A stretch of 64,000 nucleotides of DNA, taken from contig OY755172.1 in the NCBI GenBank assembly GCA_963576735.1, positions 558,001 to 622,000 on the forward strand, in the 5' to 3' direction. Each line of letters opens with the position of its first letter. Positions within the stretch are counted from its first letter, which is position 1. The stretch comes from Bedellia somnulentella (Eukaryota > Arthropoda > Insecta > Lepidoptera > Bedelliidae). The position numbers and the translations under genes are program-made. Under the pieces are notes generated by a model. The model had not been told where the DNA came from, did no database searches, and saw nothing but the letters and a program-made list of their open reading frames with translations. This document shows, piece after piece, positions 31,591-41,759 of the stretch.

Positions 31591-31593
31591 AGG

Positions 31594-32560
31594 ACAAAAT
31601 GTCAAAAAATGTCAGTCCCTCTCTAGGTGACACAGAGATCAGTGGAATCACGATGCCAAGACTGCATGGATTGCATTGCTTGGTCCAGATTCGAGTGTTC
31701 CGACAAATGGCTTCTCAGAGGTCTTGGAATGACATACTGTGCGGGCGGATTCAATTAAACCTCTTGAACTCTGCTTCCGATCCTGCAAAGCGTGCTCGTT
31801 TCATGGCTTCTATGGAGCCTAAATCGGGATACTGGTTAAATGCATTACCTTCTGAGACGCTTGCTACGTTACTTGAACAGGTCGACTTTTTGTTCAGGAG
31901 TATGTTTGAGAGTTGGTGCCAGACAGAATCAATGAAATTCATCGTTGTCGTTGTGGAGTACAGGTTGACCAATGGGGCCACCACGGAATTTTGTCGCCTA
32001 TCACGACATACTGCCTTAAATGATATCATTCGTCGGGCTCTTGTCAGCGCCCACGTGCCAGCGACCTTGGAACCTCCTGGATTAATGCGGGACGATGGCC
32101 TGACTTTGTTGCCTTGGAGAAATGGCAGGGCGCTGATATGGGAAGCAACCTGTGTCGACACTCTTGGGCCTTGCCATTTATCCAGGTCGGCGGCGCGGGC
32201 AGGTACTGCTGCTGCCAACGCCGAAAGTTTCAAACGGCGTAAATACTCAGTTTTAAGAAATGACTATCATTTCGTACCTTTCGCCGTTGAAACTCACGGC
32301 CCGCGGGGCAACGAGGCGCGGCTATTCCTTAAAGGACTGTCCGCTCGCCTTGTGGAAGTTTGTGGGACCCCAGAGCTGGCAGCTACTTCGCATTAGCTTG
32401 GCCATCCAAAGAGGAAATTCTGCTAGCATATTGGGCACGTTACCCTACACCGAGAACGATGAATTTCACGAATTTTTCGTTTGAAATGTATATATTTAGT
32501 TTATTTTTTATAATACTAAGTTTTAAATTTGTACAGAATAACCTTAATCTATGAGTTTTA
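31594..32560 (+). pseudogene. Dead RLE-type LINE copy, 3' third
   Basis: Plus-strand copy of the last third of the element at 32870-35838. It encodes QRSWNDILCGRIQLNLLNSA, later RLSRHTALNDIIRRALVSAH and the WRNGRALIWEATCVDT region. It is broken: a frameshift near 31645, loss of the CxC zinc-binding stretch, and a short deletion removing the KRPDG catalytic motif of the restriction-like endonuclease (RDDG joins directly to LTLLPW). It faces the intact copy, making an inverted repeat. Confidence 0.8.
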
Positions 32561-32589
32561 AATATATATACAAAAGATAGAAATAATAA

Positions 32590-32868
32590 TTAAACAATAT
32601 AAAAAATATTCTCAAAATCACTGCCACTGCGGGGAAGGGTTCCCAAAAGGCTGGCTGCATTGCCCCTTTGTACGGCTATACTTATTCTTTGGGCAAAGTA
32701 TGTGCCAGCCCTAGGATTCCCACTAGTTTCAACAAGGCGCGTAGATATATCCTTGAATAATCTACGCGCATCTGGACCCCATGGGCCGAGGGTCTCTACA
32801 GCAAAAGGAACAAAAATATAAATATTTAGTTTTAATTTAATTTTTTTTAATATAAGAGGTTTATTCAA
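32590..32868 (-). pseudogene. RLE-type LINE subfamily B, 3' end
   Basis: The minus strand encodes VPFAVETLGPWGPDARRLFK to the C-terminus FENIFYIV. It is closer to the fragment at 54190-55670 (ends FESIFYII) than to the intact element next door (ends FHEIFRL), so it is a separate subfamily. The N-terminal ~15 residues of the frame are not element-derived. Only about 80 codons remain. Confidence 0.7.
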
Positions 32869-32869
32869 A

Positions 32870-35838
32870 TAACAAATTACAAATATTTACAATCATGGTA
32901 TAAAAAATCAATTAAAACTAAATATATATACATATTACAAACGAAAAATTTCGTGAAATTCATCGTTGTCGGTGTAGGGTATTGTGCCCAATATGCTAGC
33001 AGCATTTCCTCTTTGGATGGCCAAGCTAATGCGTTGGCCGAGGTAGCTGCCAGCTCTGGGATCACCACACACTTCCACAAGGCGAGCGGACAGTTCTTTA
33101 AAGAACAGCCGCGCCTCGTTGCCCCACGGGCCGAGAGTTTCAACGGCGAAAGGTATGAAATGATAGTCATTTATTAATACTGAGTATTTACGCCGTTTGA
33201 AACTCTCGGCGTTGGCAGCAGCAGTACCTGCACGCGCCGCCGACCCGGATAAATGGCAAGGCGCAAGAGTGTCGACACAGGTTGCATCCCATATCAGCGC
33301 CCTGCCATTTCTCCAAGGCAACAAAGTCATACCATCAGGTCTCTTGCCATCGTCCCGTATTAATCCAGGAGGTTCCAAGGTCGCTGGCACGTGGGCGCTG
33401 ACAAGAGCCCGACGGATGATATCATTTAAGGCAGCATGTCGTGATAGGCGACCTGCACTGCGGGGGCATGAAAGTCCGTGGTGGCCCCATTGGTCAACCT
33501 GTACTCCACAACGACAACGATGAATTTCATTGATTTTGGCACCAACTCTCAAACATACTCCCAAACAAAAAGTCGACCTGTCCAGTAACGTACCAATCGC
33601 CTCAGAAGGTAATGCATTCAACCAGTATCCCGACTCAGGCTCCATAGAGGCCATGAGACGAGCACGCTGTGCAGGATCGGAAGCAGAGTTCAAGAGGTTT
33701 AATTGAATCCGCCCGCACAGAATGTCATCCCAAGACCTCTGAGAAGCCATGTTTGTCGGAACACTCGAATCTGGACCAAGCAATGCAATCCAAGCAGTCT
33801 TGGCATCGTCCATTCCACTGATCTCTGTGTCACCTAGAGAGGGACTGACAATTTTTTTGTATAGATCAATTGTAGAATGTACTGATGACAAGAAAGCTGG
33901 TAAAGCCACGTCAGATGGTTTGCGTACGCCCAAACCTCCAAACCGAACTGGTAGGGTAGCCTGATCCCAGTTATTGTTATCAAATTTACAATTTAGAATT
34001 TTGCGTAACGTATCTCGTATAATAATGTCTAAATCATTTAAAGCCGAAACAAGCCTCGAAGTGTCGCAACATCTTAAAAAATATGTGAATTTGGGGACGA
34101 ACAAACAATATTTTATAATTGTATAGGCCAAATGGGGATTAATAGATTGTAAACGCTCCGAATATTGGTTGAAATTTGAAATTTTGTCTTGAATAAAACC
34201 TGGTAGAGAATTTTCGTTTAGAGAGGCTCCAAGGAGACGAAGCGAATCATTATTTAGGACCGTAATGTTTGGTGCTATTTCGTTGAATTTATTTATTATT
34301 TCATTTTTTTTTTCATTGGGCAGACAGTTTTTAATATATAATTCGCATTTATTGAAATTAAAATCAAGGCCAATGGATGAAAAAGATAATTTTAAATTTT
34401 GAAAATCGTTTAATACTGTATTCGCTTCACCACCTATGGTCCCGTCGTCTAGGTACCATACATTGAATTTAGAGGCGATTGATTCAATGTATGGATGGAT
34501 AGCTAGGCTGAATATTGCTGGTCCTAAGGGATCACCTTGTTGACAGCCGATACAAGATGAAATTAAATTTTCTTTGTATAATAATTTCGAAGGTTTGCTA
34601 TAACATTGCCAAATATAGTTGAAAATATGCGGAGCTTTTTTTTTAACTTCAGTCAACAAGGCTGCCCGATCCACTGAGTTGAATGCATTTTTAACATCCA
34701 CCTTCAAAAGGACTTGGCCCGCCCCATGTGCGACGTAAGTGCGAGCCGAATGTACTGCAGCTTCACAACCACCGCGAGTGCCAAAACCTAGCTGTTTCGG
34801 TTCAAAGTATGTTGCAAGATCCGGTAGAATATACTTGCAACAAATTTTCGACACTACGCGGCGAATTGTGTTGCCGACAGCTATTGGCCGTATACCACCG
34901 TCTTTTTTTTTAAAAGCACAAAGGTTTGCGCCATATAAGATATCCAAAATATCGTCACAGACCCGACCCGACAGCATGAGGTTCACTAAGCGGGTTAACT
35001 GAGCAAGTAACGCATCTCTGTGTTCCCCGACGGACCCACACAAAAGATCTTTCAGATGTTGCGGTGTAAGACCATCGAGGCCACCAGCAGATCCGTTCCT
35101 GAAAGACAGTATCGCCGCCATGATTTCCTGTGCTGTCGCCTCGGGTGCGACGATAGATTGGTCCGGCGCATCTGGCATGGTCAAGCCTCTGTTTGAAGTA
35201 GGATGCTTCGACTGCAGCGATAGCAGCGTTTCTGGGGTGTCGGGAGCTAAGGTGTCACTAGAAAATATTAATTGTGCAGCACCTCTAATGTCGCCATTTG
35301 AAATTTTACTTTTAATTTTACGGTTTATATCGAAACTATTTTGTGGTAATTTAGTTATAAAATCTGTGTCTAAAGGAGCTAAGCAGTCATGTTTAATTGT
35401 CTGTGTAAGTGATAATTTAGAATTTTTAGGTGCATGCAGAGTTTTGAAACTAAATAAAAGCAAATATTTCCAGCTTTCAAAATCATTGTTCTCAACCACC
35501 GCTTTTATAGTTCTAGTGAGTGACGATGCAACTGATACACGTGCACCACGAGGTATTCTCTTAATTATTGGTACAGATGATTTTAATTTAGACAGTTCTT
35601 TCCAAAATAATTTTGAGTCGACATGATAACTTGCACTAGGTAAGGTGAGGGATGATGCTGGTAAATTTGTTGGAATGATTTGTGGAGTGAGATGACGATT
35701 GTGACATTTCGAAATATGGATATTAAGACCACGTTTTCCCTTAAAAAACCGTGGTTGAGAACAATGAGGACATTTTTCCGATTGTGAGGACACCAAAGCT
35801 CCTGTTTGAGAAATGGCACTTAAATCATTTAGAAGCAT
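32870..35838 (-). mobile_element. RLE-type LINE, intact frame
   Basis: Non-LTR retrotransposon with one ORF (32935-35838) and a short AT-rich 3' UTR (32870-32934). The 5' UTR may extend to about 36100, but no boundary is visible. The plus-strand copy at 31594 and the fragments at 32590 and 54190 belong to the same group. Confidence 0.8.
32935..35838 (-). CDS. RLE-type LINE protein: zinc finger, RT, endonuclease
   Basis: A 967-codon single ORF without stops; the ATG is immediately preceded in frame by TAA. Order of parts: a C2H2 zinc finger (C23, C26, H41, H46), probably for DNA binding; a reverse transcriptase from about residue 300, with KKDGGIRPIAVGNT, LLKVDVKNAFNSVDR, GCQQGDPLGPAIF and catalytic YLDDG at about residue 461; and near the C-terminus a CRCG...HHGLSC zinc knuckle (about 773) followed by KRPDG (about 831) and WDAT (about 850), the PD-(D/E)xK layout of a restriction-like endonuclease. 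That layout is known from the R2/NeSL/CRE group, many of which insert at fixed sites. No AP endonuclease or RNase H. I cannot place the clade more exactly. The open frame suggests recent activity. Confidence 0.85.
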   Translation of the reverse strand: MLLNDLSAISQTGALVSSQSEKCPHCSQPRFFKGKRGLNIHISKCHNRHLTPQIIPTNLPASSLTLPSASYHVDSKLFWKELSKLKSSVPIIKRIPRGARVSVASSLTRTIKAVVENNDFESWKYLLLFSFKTLHAPKNSKLSLTQTIKHDCLAPLDTDFITKLPQNSFDINRKIKSKISNGDIRGAAQLIFSSDTLAPDTPETLLSLQSKHPTSNRGLTMPDAPDQSIVAPEATAQEIMAAILSFRNGSAGGLDGLTPQHLKDLLCGSVGEHRDALLAQLTRLVNLMLSGRVCDDILDILYGANLCAFKKKDGGIRPIAVGNTIRRVVSKICCKYILPDLATYFEPKQLGFGTRGGCEAAVHSARTYVAHGAGQVLLKVDVKNAFNSVDRAALLTEVKKKAPHIFNYIWQCYSKPSKLLYKENLISSCIGCQQGDPLGPAIFSLAIHPYIESIASKFNVWYLDDGTIGGEANTVLNDFQNLKLSFSSIGLDFNFNKCELYIKNCLPNEKKNEIINKFNEIAPNITVLNNDSLRLLGASLNENSLPGFIQDKISNFNQYSERLQSINPHLAYTIIKYCLFVPKFTYFLRCCDTSRLVSALNDLDIIIRDTLRKILNCKFDNNNWDQATLPVRFGGLGVRKPSDVALPAFLSSVHSTIDLYKKIVSPSLGDTEISGMDDAKTAWIALLGPDSSVPTNMASQRSWDDILCGRIQLNLLNSASDPAQRARLMASMEPESGYWLNALPSEAIGTLLDRSTFCLGVCLRVGAKINEIHRCRCGVQVDQWGHHGLSCPRSAGRLSRHAALNDIIRRALVSAHVPATLEPPGLIRDDGKRPDGMTLLPWRNGRALIWDATCVDTLAPCHLSGSAARAGTAAANAESFKRRKYSVLINDYHFIPFAVETLGPWGNEARLFFKELSARLVEVCGDPRAGSYLGQRISLAIQRGNAASILGTIPYTDNDEFHEIFRL

Positions 35839-36381
35839 TTAAAAGCATGCTAAAAAAACACCTAAAAAACATATCATAAAAAATTAGAAGCACTTATAAA
35901 ATTTTCTTCTTATTGTTTTGATTTTTCGTTGTTTCCTTGGTCATGAATAACTGTTTCTATAGATACGTCAAATTTTTGTTGATGTTCTCTTGGTGATTTT
36001 CCTCGGTAACTATGGATAAAGGCGACAACTGCGCAACTCTGAATTGTGAAATTGTCAAAATATTTGAAATTTATTTCTGTGGATTTCTTTCCCTCAGCTT
36101 GGTCAATTATGGCAAACCAAATGTTTGAATGAACCGCACACTCTTCAACAAATAAATATCAGTGGCATATTATAATTTTGGCTTGTATAAATATTTTTAA
36201 ATATATATATTTTATTGAGCACGATGTGTTCGTGTCAAAGTCAAAGTCCATTTAATTTGTATCCCATGATTTTGTAATTGTTGAGGTTGAATAAAGAATC
36301 ATATATCAAAATGAACATTTTTGGGTTACTAGTAATTTTCCATGCCCTTTTATACATACATAAATTAAAAAAAAACATTAT
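35839..36381. other. Upstream flank of the RLE-type LINE
   Basis: No frame or repeat recognised. Part is likely the element's 5' UTR. A short gtcaaagtcaaagtcc run at 36235-36250 resembles the tail of some LINEs. Confidence 0.3.
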
Positions 36382-36470
36382 TCTTATAGCTATAAAAATC
36401 CTAAAATGGGGTGTTGAGAGATAAATAATTATATATTCCTTAGCCTCTTCTAGAAATTTCGTATGAAATA
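36382..36470 (-). mobile_element. S1 SINE fragment, very diverged
   Basis: Only the tail-proximal half is recognisable (tatagctataaaaatcc ... ttccttagcc). Confidence 0.45.
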
Positions 36471-36737
36471 GAATGTGGAAGGTAGGGCAAGACGGGCAAC
36501 TTAAGGGAGATTGATTAAAAACCAAATTATTATTTACAAATTTACTGAAATAATTAACATTATAGGAACTTAACCTCTTTGGCTACAGTAATCAACTTAA
36601 TAAATGACTTCAAGAATCAACGTTTTTATATCAACATCAAATTTTTATTTAACGCGACAAACCCGTTTTGCCCATAGGGGGCAGGTAAAACGGGTACACC
36701 AGGCAGGCAAAAAGAATATATTTATTAAAGTCGAGAA

Positions 36738-37412
36738 TTAATCGAAACAGTTATCACAAAATAAGGATCCATGTCCACTATAGGAAGTACATGACTCATG
36801 AGACCATTGCTGGCATTGAGAGCATTGAATCCAGTCTTCGCTCGGGGGATATATATATTTATCTCCACACATTATGCAGAAAAAGTCTTCATTTTCTTTA
36901 TTTTTTGTATTATCTCGTATTTTATTACGTTTTGTTTGGCCTGATGACGAGGGCTTTGGGTTGTTATTTTTGTTTTGGCTAGATTTTAATTTTTTCATAA
37001 CGCTTTTTTCAAATTTTTCTTTTTGTATAGTTTTAATCGGTGTGCTTGTTAGTATTTCAGATCTCTTAGGTTGTCTACGCCTAGCAGTTTTGTTGACAGT
37101 TTTCTTTGGCAATGGATGGATTTCTTCTAGTATAGACCTTTTCTCGGGCCTCTCTGTTGGTGGTGGTGTAGTGGTTCCACGTTCAACTTAACTGATTGTA
37201 CTAAATATTGATACTGTAGCTGCACTCGCTGTCACTCTCTCAAGATCATCGGATGGAGCACCCGAGACTTCCATTGACTCAATTTCTGCATCTTCGGGCT
37301 GCTGGGCTATATCAGAACTGATGCTTCCTGGAGAGGCTGGAATCAGGAAAGGCACTGCCGGTGGTATTGCCGAAGACTCGGTTGCTTGTGCAAAAAATCT
37401 GCTGGAACAGAT
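36738..37412 (-). pseudogene. pogo/Tigger transposase C-terminus, PHD-like finger
   Basis: A single frame from about 37412 to the stop at 36738, with one in-frame TAA at about 37187. It contains a Ser/Pro-rich stretch, then EEIHPLPK, a basic segment with KRSEILTSTPIK, and a cysteine/histidine finger (FFCIMCGDKY ... DWIQCSQCQQWSHESC ... FCDNC) fitting C-x2-C, C-x2-C, H-x2-C, C-x2-C. Insect DDE_1 (CENP-B/pogo) transposases commonly end this way. The helix-turn-helix and DDE catalytic core are missing. An origin as a host PHD-finger gene is less likely because the inverted ends surround it. Confidence 0.65.
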
Positions 37413-37505
37413 TCAGACACCAATTACCCGTCTTACCCTCACCCGCTTTGCCCGAAGCAACCTAATCAGAGCCCCAAAATAAAAAAAAATCACACGCTGA
37501 ATATT

Positions 37506-37646
37506 ACATACATACATACATCCATCCTGACGTCCCTCAGCAGGGACAAAGGGCCTTGAGCAGATTTCTCCATCTGGCTCGATCTTGGGCAGCGGCTGCG
37601 AGATCCTCCCACTTCAATCCCACAACTTTTGCCTCAACTTTTGCTT
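37506..37646 (-). mobile_element. LINE 3' end with 13-bp target duplication
   Basis: Flanked by cacgctgaatatt (37493-37505 and 37647-37659). On the minus strand it encodes the ORF2 tail LAAAAQDRARWRNLLKALCP followed by a stop, and ends in GTAT repeats. 5' truncated to 141 bp. The clade resembles other lepidopteran EN-RT LINEs with an AQDR..W end. Confidence 0.85.
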
Positions 37647-37977
37647 CACGCTGAATATTGGTTAATTAAATTCACTCATATAAGATATTTTAGAAGCGAA
37701 GCTTTGCCATGGTGAGCATTGAAATAAGTAAATTTATAACAAGTCAAAATAAACATCGCATACTTACCTTTGAAATATTTTATTTTTTCGGCGGGAAAAA
37801 TTGACGGTGCTCCCGTAGCCTAAAGTGTGTCGCATCGCTCGCCGCGATACACTAACTAACCTGCGGGGGGGCATGCGCTCGCGACACGTGTAAGCATTTG
37901 TCTCACTCTTGCATGGCAACCGAGGTATTTAAAATACCCGTTTTGCCCACCCTAACCTTCTTGCCCTTCCTTCCCCT

Positions 37978-38938
37978 ATGGTTGGTTTTCAGCTACATCG
38001 CCCAATATTACTTATACCTTTACTCGATAAAATTTAAAGACCTATTTATTCTAAGCCGACAATACTCAGCAAAATGCTAAAATGGCTACTATAAAAACAA
38101 TCACGTTGTATTTAATAATATTTTTCCTACTATTGACATAAAAAAGATCTTATTGTATGATCCGTTCTCAAACCACCTAGAGTAAGTTGTAATGTCTCCG
38201 GGCCGGATAACTTTGCGAAATCATGTTTCTGTCACTTACGGAAATAGACTTGCTTCTGTGTGTCGGCACGAGTGTCTCTTCTATACTTGCTGTTTATTCT
38301 GTGTCAGTTTAACTTATCGGGTAGTATTGTAAGATGTGTCAGTGTTAAACTTGTATTGCAAAGATGGATGAGTATGAAATTTTGCATAATTTTAGTTTAT
38401 GTAGAGAAGAAATGTATAAATCGTAAATTATATATTATTTTTAATTTGATTCTGTAGGTAAATTACATTCGATTAATGAGAAATGCATAACTCAACAAAA
38501 TATATTCTTTGTTGTTATACTTTTGTCTAAATTAGTGATCCAGTCAAAATTAGAATAGATTAATATGTTCGTCTACCCCTGTTAAAGATTAATAGCCGTG
38601 AGAATATGTATGTATGTCTGTATGATATGTTTATGAATAAAACATACATTATGACACTTTCCAAGCATAGGAAACATGTCTTTTAATTTTTCTACAATAT
38701 ACAACTTCACTATTAGCTTAACAAAGCATCCAAGTATTTAAGGCACATATAACAAAGTAAATTCGCTTTGTGTCTCGCTCCCGTTTCAGCTAAGTTACAA
38801 AGGGTATATCACTTTGTTTCGCAACACAAAACTGTTATTATCCTTCATGTCTAGAACGATACTTCACAACTAACAGTGTGTGACTATCGTTCAGCTATAT
38901 TTTACCCATTTTTAAGTTTTTTTATATTGTAATCGATT
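37978..38938. other. Noncoding, nothing recognised
   Basis: Short frames only (longest about 65 codons, at 38260). A degraded S1-like tail (gttaaagattaatagccgtgag, then tatgtatg) lies near 38580-38620. Confidence 0.35.
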
Positions 38939-39192
38939 GCCGTGTAGTGTCGGCTTAGAATAACACTACCCCATTTCTACCCGTGGGTGATCGTAAGAGG
39001 CGACTAAGGGTATAGGGGATTTTTAAGTGATTTTTGGGCGATGTGGTTGAGACCCATCACCAAAAACGTTTATTATTATCATCTTTTCCCCAATCGACTT
39101 CCAAAAGTGGCTGAGGAATTTATCATTCCAAAGCTCTGGACACCCTGTTAAGGGATTTATAGCCGTGAGTATATGTATGTATTTATGTATGT
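38939..39192 (+). mobile_element. S1 SINE, full length
   Basis: Variant head with ctacccgtgggtgatcg, like 23092-23366. Confidence 0.85.
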
Positions 39193-39285
39193 GATCGATA
39201 ATCGTAGTAAATAACATCATATTAATGTTGGATCTACCGTTCAGAAAATAATATATGTTTTAACAGCTAACAGGAAATTCGTCTT

Positions 39286-39468
39286 TCACTTTTGAAAGAT
39301 TAGTGGGTAAAGATGTTTGGTGATGGGTCTCCAACCTCATCGCCCATCCATGAAATTAACGTTAACGTCTATAATTTATTCGTGAAAGTGAACATATAAT
39401 GAATATCCCTAAACTATAAGTCGCCTCTAATGAAACCCGCAGGAGGAAATGGATAGTGTGAATAAAAA
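39286..39468 (-). mobile_element. S1 SINE fragment with internal insert
   Basis: gtgatgggtctccaac and taagtcgcctctaatg blocks are separated by about 70 bp of unrelated AT-rich sequence. Ends just before Helitron A. Confidence 0.6.
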
Positions 39469-39620
39469 TCGTTATTTATCTATACTTATAATAAATCTGT
39501 AGAGAGGTCAATTCTGTACATGAAATATATTTTCAAAATAACTATCAGGTTGTGATTAGGGATCGATACTGATGCCAAAAATGCAATCAGTAAAATTTTT
39601 GTCTGTCTGTCTGTCTGTCG

Positions 39621-39651
<31 letters not shown>

Positions 39652-40412
39652 GGTTTGTATGTTCCTTATGGAAACAAAAATTACTCGACGGATTTTAACG
39701 AAACTTGGTACAATTATTTTTCATACACCTGCGCAGGTTTTTGTATATTTTCCAGCAGAGTAGTAAAGGGGAATTTTGGGAAATTTTGGGAAAACGGGAG
39801 AAGTTACTAAATTTTTTAAGCTTTCGTCGCGTGTGCAGCCTTAATGGTTAAACTTACATAGAAATCATGTATGACGGAAATATTCTTCATAAAATTATCT
39901 AAAAAAAATCCTCAACAGTTTTACAGTTGACTCACAATAACACGTGTAATTCCTGATAGCTTAGCAGTTCGGAACATTCTGATTATATTTGTTTACTCTT
40001 ACGTTTGTAAACCTCTCACTCATCCCTAATTTAAAAAAGGTAACATTATTAACCCTAGAAAGATAATCATATTTTGATATGCGGGAAAGATAATCTTACG
40101 CCTCTGGAGCGCACGATATAGTGACCCCCCTAGTGGTCGTAAATGATTTGCGTATTATAATTATTTCTTTTAATCGTCACTTCCATACTTTATTGAAGAA
40201 ATAAAAGGCAAAAATATATATATTTTTTTATTATTCTAGAAAAAATACTAAAAACTCTAAACCTCTTAGGAAATTAACAAAAAAAAACAGACTTCTTTTT
40301 AAGTACGCTTTAATTATTTTTAATCGTTTATAACAATCGCAAAACTTTTGTTTTTTTTATAGGAACATAATTACTTATAAAAATAAAAGACTTTGGCACA
40401 ATATTTACCACA

Positions 40413-40772
40413 TTATATGCAGTAGGTGCAGATATCTTTTTTGTGCTCTCCACAGACACACTTCTTGCACTCCGCGCAAGTCATTTTTGACATCCGCTTT
40501 TTTGTCGAGGTGCACATGTCACAATATCGCCTTTTCTTGGGCACTGGTTCATTTTGGACATCCTCAAGAACTTCTTCAGTAGAAATTGGCAATGCACTCT
40601 GTATAGCGGTCCGGGCTGAACGTTTCAGGGTCGGTTTGCCCAATTGACTTCTCATCCAGGGTTCTGTGAGTTGACTACGCAACATTTTCATATATTGCCT
40701 ACGGTTCAAGGGCTTCTCGTTCTTGACTGACTTATTATTATAATAAACTAGCGACCCGCCCCGGCTTCGCAC
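40413..40772 (-). pseudogene. piggyBac transposase C-terminus
   Basis: About 108 codons of real sequence, read on the minus strand from about 40735 (upstream residues of the frame come from Helitron B). RRQYMKMLRSQLTEPWMR is followed by PTLKRSAR, a PVPKKRRYCDMC segment with basic nuclear-localisation character, and a cysteine-rich RING/PHD-like finger (CDMC, CAECKKCVCGEHK, CTYC). This is the known C-terminal zinc domain of piggyBac transposases, which binds the terminal repeats. The catalytic DDD core is absent, cut off by Helitron B and deletion. Confidence 0.85.
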
Positions 40773-41759
40773 GGGTGCAATGCAAAATATACCTACTACA
40801 GAATGTCCTTATACACAACGTTCACAGATTTTTTGTCATTAGCCAATACAAACATGTTTTGCTTAGACGTTACTCTTGACAGCGCGACATATAATTGGCC
40901 ATGTGAAAAACACTCAACACTCAAGTCTAATCCTGCAACGTTAAAAGTTTGACCCTGCGATTTATTAATGGTCATTGCAAAAGATATCTTTACCGGAAAT
41001 TGTAGGCGTTTAAATTGGAACGGTAAATCTGATGGTATCAGAAGAATTCGGGGAATTAGTACATCTTCTCCGGTACCACATCCGGTGAGTATTGTGCACT
41101 CTGTTATGAATTTTTTTAGTGATTTTACCAGCAAACGTGTGCCATTGCAGAGCTTAGGAGGCGCTGCAAATCATAAAGTGCTGTAAGGCGAAGCGCGGCC
41201 ATCGACGCGCTATTTATAGGCACGCGCCGCCCGGCGCAAACAACTACGACCCTGCATTTTAAATTTGTAATATCTTCGGTAATATTCACTTAAATTACAT
41301 GCTGTAAAAAGCATATTGATCTATAATAAATGCACAATTTGGATAAGGATTAATGCTGTATTGTTTAAAATCACTTCGTAAATAACCATTTTTTAGTAAA
41401 GAATAAAAATGGTTATGCTGGGTTATCCCTAAGAGATAGACATATACCATCGCGGACTTTTTTGTTGAACTTTTTAAGGTGAACAATACTGTAGTACATT
41501 ATTTTGGTCTATCTCGTAGGGTTCAACCAGCGTTTGCAATATAAGCGCAAAAAAAGGTGCTTATTTACGACATCACATTAGAAACCTTTAAATTTATCAC
41601 TGTTTCTCTACTATATTATGCATTTATTATACATACAAACCTTCCTTAAGAATCACTCTATCTATTAAAAAAAACCGCATCAAAATCCGTTGCGTAGTTT
41701 TAAAGATCTAAGCATACATACGGACATACAGTGAAAGCGACTTTGTTTTATACTATGTA
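40748..41759 (-). mobile_element. Helitron B nested in piggyBac
   Basis: On the minus strand it starts TACATAGTATAAAACAAAG (41759) after A and ends gggtcgCTAG (40748-40751) before T. A GC-rich fold (cccgtgcgaagccggggcgg) precedes the end, as in other Helitrons. It carries a helicase remnant at 40796-41175. About 1.0 kb, so a deleted derivative of an autonomous element. Confidence 0.88.
40796..41175 (-). pseudogene. Helitron helicase C-terminus
   Basis: The minus strand encodes PPKLCNGTRLLVKSLKK, then IPSDLPFQFKRLQFPVKISF, FAMTINKSQGQT (helicase motif V) and LYVALSRVTS (motif VI). These are the last parts of the Pif1-type SF1 helicase of Helitron RepHel proteins, which unwinds DNA during rolling-circle transposition. 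Roughly the last 120 residues of a ~1,400-residue protein remain; Rep and the Walker motifs are gone. Confidence 0.88.

Larger units (their letters stand above)
36476..37977 (-). mobile_element. pogo/Tigger element, internally deleted
   Basis: Ends carry similar inverted sequences (ggaaggtagggcaagacggg on the left; on the right the minus strand reads ggaaggaagggcaagaagg). The motif acccgttttgccc or its complement recurs inside both ends (about 36660-36700 and 37930), as expected for transposase-binding repeats. Only the transposase C-terminus remains inside. A LINE 3' fragment (37506-37646) is inserted within it. Exact ends and a TA duplication are not certain. Confidence 0.55.

Noticed and set aside
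31751..32233. 160-codon minus-strand frame
   Set aside because: Antisense of the dead RLE-type LINE copy, which reads on the plus strand.
36738..37112. Host PHD-finger gene
   Set aside because: The preceding sequence in the same frame and the flanking inverted repeats fit a pogo/Tigger transposase C-terminus better.
39572..39763. Frame rich in SVCLSVCL repeats
   Set aside because: It is a translation of the GTCT microsatellite in Helitron A; the same artefact appears at 44162-44374 in Helitron C.
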